DNA from: CBDAPX01 sp965198725
GTDB lineage: Bacteria; Pseudomonadota; Alphaproteobacteria; Rhodobacterales; Rhodobacteraceae
Assembly: GCA_965198725.1 (NCBI GenBank)
Contig: CBDAPX010000001.1
Coordinates: 2,046,001-2,110,000, forward strand
Direction of reading: 5' to 3'
DNA: 64,000 nt
The notes beneath the pieces are model-generated. The model was not told where the DNA came from and ran no database searches. It saw only the letters and a list, made by a program, of their open reading frames with translations. Position 1 is the first letter of the stretch. Each line of letters opens with the position of its first letter. This document shows positions 34,552-44,210 of the stretch, piece after piece. The translations under genes were made by a program, and so were the position numbers.

Positions 34552-35673
34552 ATGTCGCTCAATCACGTGCGCCCGTGGCGCAACATTTATCGTCGTAAAT
34601 CTCGGCAGATCATGGTGGGCTACGTGCCGGTGGGTGGGGACGCACCGATCTCGGTCCAAACAATGACCAATACGCTGACAACGGATGTCGCCGCGACCGT
34701 CGCGCAGGTGCAAGCCGCTGCAGAGGCCGGCGCGGATATTGTCCGGATTTCGGTTCCGGACGAAGCGTCGTCCAAGGCGTTGAAAGATATTGTCGCGGAA
34801 AGCCCGGTGCCGATTGTGGCGGATATTCATTTTCACTATATGCGCGGGATTGAAGCCGCCGAGGCCGGCGCGGCCTGTTTGCGGATCAACCCGGGCAACA
34901 TCGGCAGCGAAGAGCGGGTAAAAGAAGTGATCAAGGCCGCCCGGGACCACAATTGTTCCATCCGGATCGGTGTGAATGCGGGATCTTTGGAAAAGCACCT
35001 GTTGGAAAAATATGGCGAGCCATGTCCAGAGGCGATGGTTGAAAGTGGCCTGGAACATATCCGTATCTTGCAAGACAATGACTTTCACGAGTTCAAGATC
35101 TCGGTGAAGGCGTCCGACGTGTTTCTGGCGGCCGCAGCCTATCAAGGCATTGCCGAGGCCACGGATGCGCCGATCCATTTGGGCATTACCGAGGCGGGTG
35201 GTCTGGTCAGCGGCACGATCAAAAGCGCGATTGGGTTGGGGAACCTATTGTGGATGGGGATTGGCGATACGATCCGCGTCAGCCTGTCAGCAGATCCGGT
35301 CGAAGAGGTGAAGGTCGGCTATGAGATCCTGAAATCGCTTGGGTTGCGGCACCGTGGGGTAAACGTGATTTCCTGCCCTTCCTGCGCGCGGCAGGGGTTT
35401 GACGTGATCAAGACCGTGGAAATCCTTGAAAAGCGGCTGGAGCATATCAAAACGCCGATGAGCCTGTCGATTATCGGTTGCGTGGTGAACGGGCCGGGTG
35501 AGGCGTTGATGACCGATGTGGGCTTTACCGGCGGCGGGGCCGGGGCAGGAATGGTTTATCTGGCAGGCAAAGCCAGCCACAAGATGTCGAACGATCAGAT
35601 GGTCGATCACATCGTCGAAGAGGTCGAAAAGAAAGCGGCCGAGATCGAGGCGACCCAAGCGGCGGCTGAGTGA
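34552..35673 (+). CDS. ispG: 4-hydroxy-3-methylbut-2-enyl diphosphate synthase (flavodoxin)
   Basis: Converts MEcPP to HMBPP in the MEP isoprenoid pathway, 373 aa. N-terminal TIM barrel (VPVGGDAPISVQTMTNT, PIVADIHFHY, LRINPGNIG) and C-terminal Fe-S domain with the [4Fe-4S] Cys in ISCPSCARQ and IIGCVVNGPGEA. Start ATG at 34552. Confidence 0.97.
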   Translation: MSLNHVRPWRNIYRRKSRQIMVGYVPVGGDAPISVQTMTNTLTTDVAATVAQVQAAAEAGADIVRISVPDEASSKALKDIVAESPVPIVADIHFHYMRGIEAAEAGAACLRINPGNIGSEERVKEVIKAARDHNCSIRIGVNAGSLEKHLLEKYGEPCPEAMVESGLEHIRILQDNDFHEFKISVKASDVFLAAAAYQGIAEATDAPIHLGITEAGGLVSGTIKSAIGLGNLLWMGIGDTIRVSLSADPVEEVKVGYEILKSLGLRHRGVNVISCPSCARQGFDVIKTVEILEKRLEHIKTPMSLSIIGCVVNGPGEALMTDVGFTGGGAGAGMVYLAGKASHKMSNDQMVDHIVEEVEKKAAEIEATQAAAE

Positions 35674-35681
35674 CGGTGTAC

Positions 35682-35711
35682 GGCGCTGTTTGCCGTTCCG
35701 GCAAAGGCGCC
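35682..35711. terminator. Hairpin between ispG and the DsbA-like gene
   Basis: GGCGC/GCGCC and TTTGCCG/CGGCAAA form a two-part stem with a 3-base loop and a small bulge, between two convergent genes. No T-run follows in either direction, so termination is possible but unproven. Confidence 0.45.
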
Positions 35712-35739
35712 CCCCGCCCACCGTCCCATTTACGGGGCC

Positions 35740-36495
35740 TTAGCCGCGTTTTTCATCCACGATGGCTTGCATCTGATCTGCAGGCAGGAAGCCCCGCAGC
35801 AGTTCGTCACCCAGTACGAATGTCGGGGTGCCAGAGATTTGCAGCCGTTGGGCCAAGGCGCGGGTCTGTGCAATCTCTTGCGTAACCTCGTCACTGTTCA
35901 TCCGGTCCATCACGGCCGCGGTGTCAAAAACCAGCCCGTCGGACAGGCGACGAAGGGTGACGTCGTTGGCGGATGCCGACAGCTCGACCAATGCGTCATG
36001 CGCCTGTTTATAGGCATCCGCCCCTTCAACCTGTTTCACCGCGATTGCAAAGCGGGATGAGGCAAGGCTGTCTTCGCCCAGGATCGGGAATTCCTTGATG
36101 ATCCAACGGATATTTCCGTCGTTTTCCAAGAGCTTGGCAATCTCCGGCACCGCGCGGCGGCAAAACCCGCAACGATAGTCCATGAACTCGACGAGCGTAA
36201 CATCGCCATCGGGGTTTCCGCCGACCCAGGAATACCCGTCGTCAAAGATCTCATCCGCGTTGTTGTCCACGATTTGCAAATCTGCCTGTGCTTGCGCATC
36301 GGCCTGACGTTGTTCGAGGATATTGATCGCGTCGACGATCACTTCGGGGTTTTCCAGAAGGTATTCCCGAACCTGTGCACCGAATTCAGCGCGTTCTGCC
36401 GGGGTCATCTCGGACAGGTCCAGTGCGGACAGCGACCCGGCGGTCAGACCAAGGGCGAGGGTGAAAGGGGCCAAGCTTCGGATCATGCTGCTCAT
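35740..36495 (-). CDS. DsbA-family thiol-disulfide oxidoreductase
   Basis: 251 aa, secreted (signal peptide about residues 4-25, SLAPFTLALGLTAGSLSA). A thioredoxin-fold domain has the active site CGFC in MDYRCGFCRRAVPE. An N-terminal helical region of about 60 residues precedes it, and a cis-Pro loop GTPTFVLGDE lies near the C-terminus. This matches the DsbA/Com1-like group with an N-terminal extension. Its ATG overlaps the stop of the M48 gene (ATGA), indicating coupling. Likely works on periplasmic proteins. Confidence 0.87.
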   Translation of the reverse strand: MSSMIRSLAPFTLALGLTAGSLSALDLSEMTPAERAEFGAQVREYLLENPEVIVDAINILEQRQADAQAQADLQIVDNNADEIFDDGYSWVGGNPDGDVTLVEFMDYRCGFCRRAVPEIAKLLENDGNIRWIIKEFPILGEDSLASSRFAIAVKQVEGADAYKQAHDALVELSASANDVTLRRLSDGLVFDTAAVMDRMNSDEVTQEIAQTRALAQRLQISGTPTFVLGDELLRGFLPADQMQAIVDEKRG

Positions 36496-37835
36496 CTCCG
36501 TTTTGCGGTTCGTTCGTAGGCAATGAACACATCCTGTGCGCGCTGCCAAGAGGGGGAGCCTTGCGGCAAAAGCCGCATGGCCCGTTGGGCGTGAATACCA
36601 GCGTCTTGCAACCTGCCGCGCAGAGCATACCGTTCTGCGGTCACCATGGACGCCATGCCGTTTTGCCCTAGCTGGGCGTAGGCGACAGACATGTCGCGCA
36701 GCACACGCGCGTCGCGGAAATCACGGGCGCGGGCCTTTTCCAACTGATCGAGCGCGGCTTGATACTGTTTGCCCGCCAGAAGGGCGCGGCCATATCCACC
36801 AAGGATCAGAGATTCGTTCGGGGCCAGTTCAGAGGCACGCCGATAAGCGGCGATTGCGTCGTTAACCCGGCGATTTTCCAAAAGGATCTGCCCCTTGAGG
36901 TCATAGTAGTAACCGTCATTGGGTCGCTCGGCGATGGCGGCGTCGATGTTTTGCAGCGCCTTGGACAGATCGCGATTGCGGTGATGGGCAACCGCCTCTC
37001 GCATATCGCGGACATCTGAATAGGGTTCTGATGGGGCGCGGCGCAGGGTCCAGCTGGAGGCGCGTTCAAAGGCGGACAGCTTGCCGCGTGCCCTGTTGAA
37101 CCAGTAGGCGTCGCTGGGTCGATCAGGGGTGTCTTCGCCATAGGCCGCAACAAACGCTTCTGCTGCCCGGATCCGGTCGCGGGTCAGCGGGTGCGATCTT
37201 GTATAGGGGTCCTGCCGCCCGACCGTCAGTGCTTCTTGCCCCCGAAAAATCTGTTGAACCTCGATCAGTCCATGCGGGCTGATCCCGGCCCGCAACAGGA
37301 ACCGGGCGGCAGATTGATCTGCTGAGCTTTCTTCGGCGCGTGTATGCGCCAGAAAGCTCCGGCGTGCGGCACTGGATGTACCGGCGCTTATGCCCGCAGC
37401 GGCCTCTCCTGCGCCCGCGGCGGCGGCAATCACGGCGAGCGCCATACCAAGACCAGCGGCGGTGCTTGCACTGCGCAGGTTGGACATGCGTCGGGCGATG
37501 TGTCCGTTGGCGATGTGCGCCGCCTCATGCGCGATCACGGCTTGCAACATGCGGGGGCGGTCGACCTTTAGGATCATGCCGGAATGCAAGAAAATCGTGC
37601 GGTTATCGACGACAAAGGCATTCAGAGAGCTGTCATCAACGACAAGGACGCGCACCCGTTTCGGGCTAAGCCCTGCGGCTTGCAAGATTGGCGCCGACAG
37701 TTGCAGCAGCGCATGCTCCATATCTGCATCGCGCAACAGCGTGATCGCTGTGGATTGCACGGCGGATGCAAAATACAACATCGCGGCCAGACACAAGGCC
37801 GGGATTGACGCCGCTTTTGATACACGCTCAAACAT
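36492..37835 (-). CDS. M48-family metalloprotease with TPR region (BepA-like)
   Basis: 447 aa. N-terminal hydrophobic segment (about 6-26), then the peptidase M48 domain with the zinc motif VIAHEAAHIANGH and the third ligand region AEESSADQSAARFL; a Gly/Ala-rich membrane-like stretch lies between. The C-terminal half carries TPR-like helices (NDGYYYDLKGQILLE, NDAIAAYRRASELAPNES). The layout matches BepA-type periplasmic proteases that assist outer-membrane protein assembly. Start chosen at MFERVSK just before the hydrophobic segment. Coupled to the DsbA-like gene. Confidence 0.87.
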   Translation of the reverse strand: MFERVSKAASIPALCLAAMLYFASAVQSTAITLLRDADMEHALLQLSAPILQAAGLSPKRVRVLVVDDSSLNAFVVDNRTIFLHSGMILKVDRPRMLQAVIAHEAAHIANGHIARRMSNLRSASTAAGLGMALAVIAAAAGAGEAAAGISAGTSSAARRSFLAHTRAEESSADQSAARFLLRAGISPHGLIEVQQIFRGQEALTVGRQDPYTRSHPLTRDRIRAAEAFVAAYGEDTPDRPSDAYWFNRARGKLSAFERASSWTLRRAPSEPYSDVRDMREAVAHHRNRDLSKALQNIDAAIAERPNDGYYYDLKGQILLENRRVNDAIAAYRRASELAPNESLILGGYGRALLAGKQYQAALDQLEKARARDFRDARVLRDMSVAYAQLGQNGMASMVTAERYALRGRLQDAGIHAQRAMRLLPQGSPSWQRAQDVFIAYERTAKRR

Positions 37836-37860
37836 CATTGGCGCACCATGGGAGAAGGTC

Positions 37861-39006
37861 ATGCGAAACTCAACCCGGTCACAGGTCGATCCCTTCATCG
37901 TGATGGACGTGATGGAGGCCGCACGCAAGGCGGAGGCGGAAAATCGCCATATCATTCATATGGAGGTCGGACAGCCCGGCACGCCAGCGCCGAAAACCGC
38001 ACGTGCGGCCTTGGGGTCTGCTTTGGCCGATGATCCGATGGGGTATACCGTTGCTCTCGGCTTGCCGGAGCTGCGGCGGGGGATCGCGGCGCTGTATCAG
38101 CGTTGGTATGGTGTCGATCTGAACCCGGACAGGGTGATGGTGACATCAGGGTCCTCGGCTGCTTTTCTATTGGCGTTTACGGCGCTTTTCGACACCGGCG
38201 ACCGTGTCGGCATCGGTGCGCCCGGTTATCCAAGTTATCGGCAGATTTTGCGGGCTTTGGACTTGACCCCGGTCGACATTCAAACGGCGCCAGCGCATCG
38301 GTATCAACCTGTTGCGGCGGATTTGGACGGGTTGGACCTGCAAGGTTTGATGGTTGCATCGCCTGCAAACCCCACCGGCACGATGCTGGAAGCCAAAGCG
38401 ATGGGCGCGTTGATCGACGCGGCGCATGCGCAAAATGCTGCCTTCATCAGCGACGAGATTTACCATGGCATCGAATATGAAGCCGAAGCGGTGACCGCCT
38501 TGTCATTGACCGACGAGTGTTACGTCATCAATTCCTTTTCCAAGTATTTCAGCATGACAGGTTGGCGGATCGGCTGGATGGTGGTCCCGGAAACGCATGT
38601 TCGGGTTGTCGAACGTTTGGCGCAAAACATGTTTATCTGTGCGCCACATGTCAGCCAGGTTGCCGCCCTTGGTGCGTTGGATGCGCATGACGAATTACAA
38701 GCAAATTTAGGGGTTTATGCAGCGAACCGTCAGTTGATGCTGGACGGGTTGCAGGCTGCTGGTTTTGACAAGATCGCGCCGCCGGATGGCGCGTTTTACG
38801 TTTATGCCGATGTCTCGGACCTGACCAATGACAGCCGTGCCTTTGCCGCCGAGATTTTGGAACATGCCGGTGTTGCGGTGACGCCCGGGTTGGATTTTGA
38901 CCCAGCGCGGGGCCATAGCACGTTGCGGTTTTCTTATGCACGGTCGACCGATGATATCGAAGACGGTCTGGCACGATTGAAACGCTTTATGGAGATGCGC
39001 CGCTGA
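37861..39006 (+). CDS. Class I/II PLP-dependent aminotransferase
   Basis: 381 aa. Fold-type I motifs: MEVGQPGTPAPK, VMVTSGSSAAFLLAF, SPANPTGTM, ISDEIYHGIEY, and NSFSKYFSMTGWRIGWM with the PLP-binding Lys. The substrate is not fixed by sequence (aspartate/aromatic/alanine-type relatives). The ATG at 37861 with GGGAGAAGG upstream is chosen; the frame is open much further upstream, over the divergent M48 gene, without similarity. Only 25 bases separate the two starts. Confidence 0.9.
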   Translation: MRNSTRSQVDPFIVMDVMEAARKAEAENRHIIHMEVGQPGTPAPKTARAALGSALADDPMGYTVALGLPELRRGIAALYQRWYGVDLNPDRVMVTSGSSAAFLLAFTALFDTGDRVGIGAPGYPSYRQILRALDLTPVDIQTAPAHRYQPVAADLDGLDLQGLMVASPANPTGTMLEAKAMGALIDAAHAQNAAFISDEIYHGIEYEAEAVTALSLTDECYVINSFSKYFSMTGWRIGWMVVPETHVRVVERLAQNMFICAPHVSQVAALGALDAHDELQANLGVYAANRQLMLDGLQAAGFDKIAPPDGAFYVYADVSDLTNDSRAFAAEILEHAGVAVTPGLDFDPARGHSTLRFSYARSTDDIEDGLARLKRFMEMRR

Positions 39007-39096
39007 GCGTTTTCAATCCGCTTCGCTTCGGGTAGACTGTTCGAAAGAGCGTCCGACAACGGGCGCAGTAGATATAAAGCATGTGATGGGGTGGGG

Positions 39097-40329
39097 ATGA
39101 GCAGGATCACCCAATGGCTGGTCATGGTGTTGTGGCTTTGCTTTGGCTGCATGGCGGCGGCCCAACAGGCCGCGTTTTCCGGTTTGGCGCGGGTCGATCC
39201 GGATAACACGCGTATTTCGGAAGGTGCGCGCGATGGGGTGCGCATTGAATTGGCACTCAGCCAAGGAGTGCCGTACCGATTGTTCACGTTGGATGCACCG
39301 TACCGTCTGATCCTTGATTTCCAAGAAGTCGATTGGACCGGTTTGGATGCGGCGGAATTGGCGCAACCTGATGCAGTGACAATCGTGCGGTTTGGCGGTT
39401 TCAGGCCGGGATGGTCCAGAATGGTGATCGTGCTGGAAAACCCGATTGGCGTGCAGTCGGCCGAGATGACCATAGATGACGTCACTGCGGCGGCTAAGCT
39501 GACGGTATCATTGAACCCCATAGATCAAGAGGATTTTGCTGCGCGCGCCGGGGCGCCGTCAGATCCGCGCTGGGATTTGCCAGAGGCCGTCACCGTCCCA
39601 CCTGTGGCCAAAGACGATCCTGATCGTCCTTTGCGCGTGGTTCTGGATCCGGGTCATGGCGGCATTGATCCGGGGGCTGAACGCGGGGTTCTGAATGAAA
39701 AGACGCTGATGCTGACATTTGCCCGAGAGCTGCAGGATATTTTACTTAGATCAGATGGTTACGAGGTGATATTGACGCGGGATGGAGACTATTTCGTGTC
39801 TCTGGAACAGCGTATTGCCTTGGCTCATCAGGCGGACGCAGACGTCTTTCTGTCTTTGCATGCGGATTCGTTGTCCGAAGGCTTGGCGCATGGGGCGACC
39901 GTTTATGTACTGTCCGAAGAAGCATCTGACGTGGCCAGCGCCAAATTGGCGGAGCGGCACGAACGCAGCGACCTGTTGTCGGGCGTGGATCTTAGTGCGG
40001 CGGACGACGAGGTGACCAGCATTCTACTGTCGCTCGCTCGGATGGAAACCCAACCCCGCACAGACGCTTTAGCCAAGGCCATTCTGGATGGGATGGCCCA
40101 AACGGGTGGCCCGATGAACCGGCGCCCTTTGCGGTCGGCGTCATTTTCCGTTCTCAAGGCGGCAGACATCCCGTCGATCCTGATCGAGATCGGCTTTTTG
40201 TCGAGCCCAAGAGACCTCAAAAACCTGCAGGATGCGCTGTGGCGGCAGGGAATGGCAGAAGGTATTCGCAACGGTCTGAACGCGTGGCGCGTAGATGACG
40301 CAGCGTTGCGTCCTTTGGTCCGCAATTGA
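39097..40329 (+). CDS. N-acetylmuramoyl-L-alanine amidase (AmiC type)
   Basis: 410 aa, secreted. Signal peptide (about 6-23), AMIN domain (about 40-140; RLILDFQEVDWTGLD), linker, and Amidase_3 domain (about 180-400) with zinc ligands in VLDPGHGGIDPGA, the Glu in NEKTLMLTF, SLHADS, and catalytic Glu in ILIEIGFLSS. It cleaves septal peptidoglycan during daughter-cell separation. ATG at 39097 is preferred to a GTG two codons earlier. The gene for PBP1A follows at 85 bases. Confidence 0.92.
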   Translation: MSRITQWLVMVLWLCFGCMAAAQQAAFSGLARVDPDNTRISEGARDGVRIELALSQGVPYRLFTLDAPYRLILDFQEVDWTGLDAAELAQPDAVTIVRFGGFRPGWSRMVIVLENPIGVQSAEMTIDDVTAAAKLTVSLNPIDQEDFAARAGAPSDPRWDLPEAVTVPPVAKDDPDRPLRVVLDPGHGGIDPGAERGVLNEKTLMLTFARELQDILLRSDGYEVILTRDGDYFVSLEQRIALAHQADADVFLSLHADSLSEGLAHGATVYVLSEEASDVASAKLAERHERSDLLSGVDLSAADDEVTSILLSLARMETQPRTDALAKAILDGMAQTGGPMNRRPLRSASFSVLKAADIPSILIEIGFLSSPRDLKNLQDALWRQGMAEGIRNGLNAWRVDDAALRPLVRN

Positions 40330-40414
40330 CCGGCCAAATCACGCCGGCTTGTTTTTGACCCTGCTGCGCACAGCGCGTATAAGCTGGGGACACTCATAAC
40401 AAAGGCGCAGGCGC

Positions 40415-42907
40415 GTGCTCAGGTTCGTTTTTTCGTTTTTCGGCGGGATTTTCAGCTTCGTCACCCTTGGCGTTGCCATGGTGGCGCTGACCGTCGGCGG
40501 CATCTTTTGGATGTATGGTCAGGATGTGCCCAGCTATGAATCGCTGGCTCAGTACAAACCACCCACGATTAGCCGGATTTATTCGGGCGAAGGCCAGTTG
40601 ATTGACGAGTTTGCCAAGGAACGGCGGCTTTTCGCGCCAGCAGATGAGATTCCGGACCTTGTCAAACAGGCCTTCATCAGCGCGGAAGACAAAAACTTTT
40701 ACACGCACAAGGGCTATGACCCGCGTGGCATTGCGGCTGCGGGTGTTGAAGCGATCCAGTCGCGCGGCCAGAACGTGCGTGGCGCTTCGACCATCACGCA
40801 ACAGGTGATGAAGAACTTTCTGCTGTCGGGCGACCGTGAAGCAGAGCGCAAGATCAAAGAGATCATCCTGGCCGCCCGTGTCGAAGGCGCGCTGGACAAA
40901 GAGCAGATTCTAGAGCTTTACCTCAACGAGATTTACCTCGGCGTGAATTCCTATGGTGTGGCGGCGGCATCGCAGAGCTATTTCAACAAGACCCTTTCAG
41001 AGCTTGAACCGCATGAGGCTGCCTATCTGGCGGCGTTGCCGAAAAAACCCGCGCAGCTGCACCCGGTGCGAGACATGGAAGACGCGATCGTTCGCCGCAA
41101 CTTTGTTCTCAAAGAGATGTATGAGAACGGATACCTGGAAGAGGCGGCTTATCGCTCTGAAGCAGCGAAACCCCTGCGCAGTGTCCAAAACGGAGATTTT
41201 GAGAGCTTCCGCACCGTGTTGCCACCCCGTGACTATTTCACCGACGAAATTCGGCGCCAGTTGAGCGAGGATTTTGGCGAGGGTGAGTTCTTTACCGGCG
41301 GCTTCACGGTGCGCGCGACAATCGACGCCGAAATGCAGGCCGAAGCGGCGGTCGCGCTGCAAGAGGGTTTGCAAAAATACGACCGGCAACTGGGCGAATG
41401 GCGAGGAACAGCAGTGTCTTTGGACGCCGAACAACTGTCCGATGAAGGCCTCTGGCGTGAAGCGCTGTCCAATGCCGAAGTGCCGCGTGACATCAAACTG
41501 GGTGGTGACTGGTTGCCCGCCGTGGTGTTGGCTGTCGAAGATCAGCAACTGCGCGTCGGCGTTGAGGGTGTGGACGGAACCGGCTCGGTCCCTCGGTCAG
41601 ATATCAAATGGCTGAAGGGCAATTTCTTCGACAATTTTGAAACCGGCGATGTTGTCCTGGTCCGCGCGGACACTGACACGGGCGCGTGGTCATTGCGCCA
41701 GGTGCCAGAGGTGCAGGGCGGTTTTGTGGCCATGGACGTGAATACCGGTCGCGTGATCGCCATGCAGGGCGGTTTTTCCTACCAGCATTCGGTATTCAAC
41801 CGCGCGACTCAGGCCCAACGGCAACCAGGGTCCAGCTTTAAACCGTTTGTCTACGCCGCCGCGCTCGACAGTGGGTACAGCCCGGCGACGATCGTGGTCG
41901 ACGCCCCGATTGAGATTAACACACCCCAAGGTCTGTGGCGTCCCAAGAACGCGTCGAACAAATACTACGGCCCGACGCCGCTGCGCACTGGGATTGAACG
42001 GTCACGGAACCTTATGACGATCCGTTTGGCGCAAGAGGTCGGCATGTCCGTGGTGGCCAATTACGCTGAGAAGTTTGGCGTTTATGACGACATGGGACAG
42101 TATCTGGCCAACTCTCTGGGATCAGAGGAAACCACGCTTTATCAGATGGTTGCGGCCTATTCCATGTTCGCAAACGGAGGAGAGCGGGTCCAGCCGACGC
42201 TGGTCGACCGCATTCAGGACCGTTACGGCGAAACCATCTATCGCCATGACCAGCGCAATTGTGTTGATTGTCAGAACCCCGGCATTCGGGCCGGAGAAGC
42301 GCCGCGCATTGTGTCGAACCGCAGCCGTGTGATGAATGACATCACGGCGTATCAGCTTACATCGATGATGACGGGCGTCGTGGATCGGGGCACAGCGTCC
42401 AGCACCGTGAACCTGCCGGTGCCAACAGCAGGCAAAACGGGCACCACAAACGATGCGCGGGATGTGTGGTTTGTCGGCTTTACCAGCAACATCGCGGCGG
42501 GCTGTTACATCGGCTATGATCAACCGCGCCCGCTGGGGCGTGGGGCCTCTGGCGGCGGCATGTGCGGCCCGGTGTTCCAGGCCTTTATGGAAAAAGCGAC
42601 CGACAAGTTCGGCGGTGGTCCGTTTGACGTGCCGGACGGCGGTCAGTTCATCAAAATCGACCGTTTCACAGGCGCGCGTCTGCCGGATGAAGCCAGCGGC
42701 GACTATGTGGTGGCAGAGTATTTCCACGATGGCAGCGAGCCGATCTTTGGCCTGACCTTTGACGGTGGCTTTGCGATGGGTTCAAACTTGCCCTTGGTTG
42801 AAGAGCTGCGGCAAGCGGGTCGTCAGGTGACGACGTCAACCGGCGAAACCGCTGTTGTGGGACCCAAGGCCAACTTTGGCACCTTGAGCTCTGGCGGCCT
42901 GTACTAA
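40415..42907 (+). CDS. mrcA: Penicillin-binding protein 1A
   Basis: Bifunctional peptidoglycan synthase, 830 aa. Short cytoplasmic N-terminus and membrane anchor (about 8-30), GT51 glycosyltransferase (about 55-235; FISAEDKNFYTHKGYD, GASTITQQVMKN, KEQILELYLNEIYLG), an OB-like insert, and transpeptidase with SxxK in PGSSFKPFVYA, SRN in IERSRNLM and KTGT in GKTGTTNDA. Starts with GTG. Likely works with the amidase upstream in wall growth. Confidence 0.95.
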   Translation: MLRFVFSFFGGIFSFVTLGVAMVALTVGGIFWMYGQDVPSYESLAQYKPPTISRIYSGEGQLIDEFAKERRLFAPADEIPDLVKQAFISAEDKNFYTHKGYDPRGIAAAGVEAIQSRGQNVRGASTITQQVMKNFLLSGDREAERKIKEIILAARVEGALDKEQILELYLNEIYLGVNSYGVAAASQSYFNKTLSELEPHEAAYLAALPKKPAQLHPVRDMEDAIVRRNFVLKEMYENGYLEEAAYRSEAAKPLRSVQNGDFESFRTVLPPRDYFTDEIRRQLSEDFGEGEFFTGGFTVRATIDAEMQAEAAVALQEGLQKYDRQLGEWRGTAVSLDAEQLSDEGLWREALSNAEVPRDIKLGGDWLPAVVLAVEDQQLRVGVEGVDGTGSVPRSDIKWLKGNFFDNFETGDVVLVRADTDTGAWSLRQVPEVQGGFVAMDVNTGRVIAMQGGFSYQHSVFNRATQAQRQPGSSFKPFVYAAALDSGYSPATIVVDAPIEINTPQGLWRPKNASNKYYGPTPLRTGIERSRNLMTIRLAQEVGMSVVANYAEKFGVYDDMGQYLANSLGSEETTLYQMVAAYSMFANGGERVQPTLVDRIQDRYGETIYRHDQRNCVDCQNPGIRAGEAPRIVSNRSRVMNDITAYQLTSMMTGVVDRGTASSTVNLPVPTAGKTGTTNDARDVWFVGFTSNIAAGCYIGYDQPRPLGRGASGGGMCGPVFQAFMEKATDKFGGGPFDVPDGGQFIKIDRFTGARLPDEASGDYVVAEYFHDGSEPIFGLTFDGGFAMGSNLPLVEELRQAGRQVTTSTGETAVVGPKANFGTLSSGGLY

Positions 42908-43018
42908 CCCACCAAAAGCCCCGTGAATGGGGACGACTTGCGAGAGAACGCGAGACGTCTTGCCGCCCAAGCAGGGCTGGTTTATCACGGCTTCTCAACC
43001 AGACCGAGGCAAGACCCT

Positions 43019-44146
43019 ATGCGCGCAGAAGCCCAAAACACCGTGGCGGAAATTGAAAAGTCGCTGGAGCTGTTGGCGCAGCGACTGGACTATGAAACCG
43101 CGCCGCATCGGCTGGAAGAATTCAATGCGCGTGTCGAGGACCCGAACCTGTGGGATGACCCGTCTGCGGCGCAAAAACTGATGCGGGATCGTCAGATGCT
43201 GGTCGATGCGCTCAGCACGTATGAGGGCATCAAGCAGGATCTGAGCGACAACGTCGAATTGATCGAGCTTGGCGAAATGGAAGAGGATGACGAGGTCGTC
43301 GCCGATGCCGAAGCTGCGCTGAAGACGTTGCAGGAAACCGCAGCTCAGAAAGAGCTTGAGGCGCTCTTGGACGGTGAGGCGGATGGCAATGACACGTTCC
43401 TTGAAATCAACGCCGGGGCCGGGGGGACGGAAAGCTGTGACTGGGCCAGCATGTTGGCGCGGATGTATGTTCGTTGGGCCGAAAAGAAGGGCTATAAGGT
43501 CGAGCTGCAGTCGGAAAGCGCGGGCGACGAGGCGGGCATCAAATCGGCAACCTACAAAATCTCTGGGCAGAACGCCTATGGCTGGCTGAAATCGGAAAGC
43601 GGCGTGCATCGTCTTGTGCGCATCTCGCCCTTTGACTCGGCGGCAAAGCGGCACACCTCGTTCACGTCTGTCTGGGTCTATCCTGTGGTCGACGACAATA
43701 TCGAGATTGAGGTGAACCCGGCGGACATCCGGATCGACACTTATCGGTCCTCGGGCGCAGGGGGGCAGCACGTGAACACGACCGATTCTGCGGTGCGGAT
43801 CACGCACAACCCGACGGGCATCGTTGTGACGAGTTCGGAGAAGTCGCAGCACCAGAACCGCGATATCGCCATGAAAGCCCTGAAATCCCGGCTGTATCAG
43901 CTGGAACTGGAACGTCGCACAGCCGACATCAACGCCGCGCACGAGGCCAAGGGCGACGCGGGTTGGGGCAACCAAATCCGCTCTTACGTGCTGCAGCCCT
44001 ACCAGATGGTCAAAGACCTGCGCACCAGCCATGAGACGTCAGATACCAAGGGCGTGCTCGACGGCGATCTGGATGGGTTCATGGCGGCCACGCTGGCCAT
44101 GGATGTGTCGGGCAAGTCGCGTGCCGAGGCACAAGCCGAAGACTGA
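43019..44146 (+). CDS. prfB: Peptide chain release factor 2
   Basis: Recognises UGA and UAA stops, 375 aa. Contains SPF tripeptide (ISPFDSAAKRH) and catalytic GGQ (SGAGGQHVNTTDSA). A single uninterrupted frame encodes it; there is no programmed +1 frameshift site, as in many alphaproteobacteria. The ATG at 43019 gives the family N-terminus MRAEAQNTVAE. Confidence 0.96.
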   Translation: MRAEAQNTVAEIEKSLELLAQRLDYETAPHRLEEFNARVEDPNLWDDPSAAQKLMRDRQMLVDALSTYEGIKQDLSDNVELIELGEMEEDDEVVADAEAALKTLQETAAQKELEALLDGEADGNDTFLEINAGAGGTESCDWASMLARMYVRWAEKKGYKVELQSESAGDEAGIKSATYKISGQNAYGWLKSESGVHRLVRISPFDSAAKRHTSFTSVWVYPVVDDNIEIEVNPADIRIDTYRSSGAGGQHVNTTDSAVRITHNPTGIVVTSSEKSQHQNRDIAMKALKSRLYQLELERRTADINAAHEAKGDAGWGNQIRSYVLQPYQMVKDLRTSHETSDTKGVLDGDLDGFMAATLAMDVSGKSRAEAQAED

Positions 44147-44210
44147 TCTTTCGACTGGTCAAAAACCCCGTCCTGCGTTTTGTTGAGAGACAGAGCAGGG
44201 AGGGTTCGGC

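Noticed and set aside
42923..43019. Longer prfB start or programmed +1 frameshift
   Set aside because: RF2 is encoded in one continuous frame and the family N-terminus begins at 43019; the upstream 32 codons overlap no known RF2 sequence and no in-frame UGA shift site is present.
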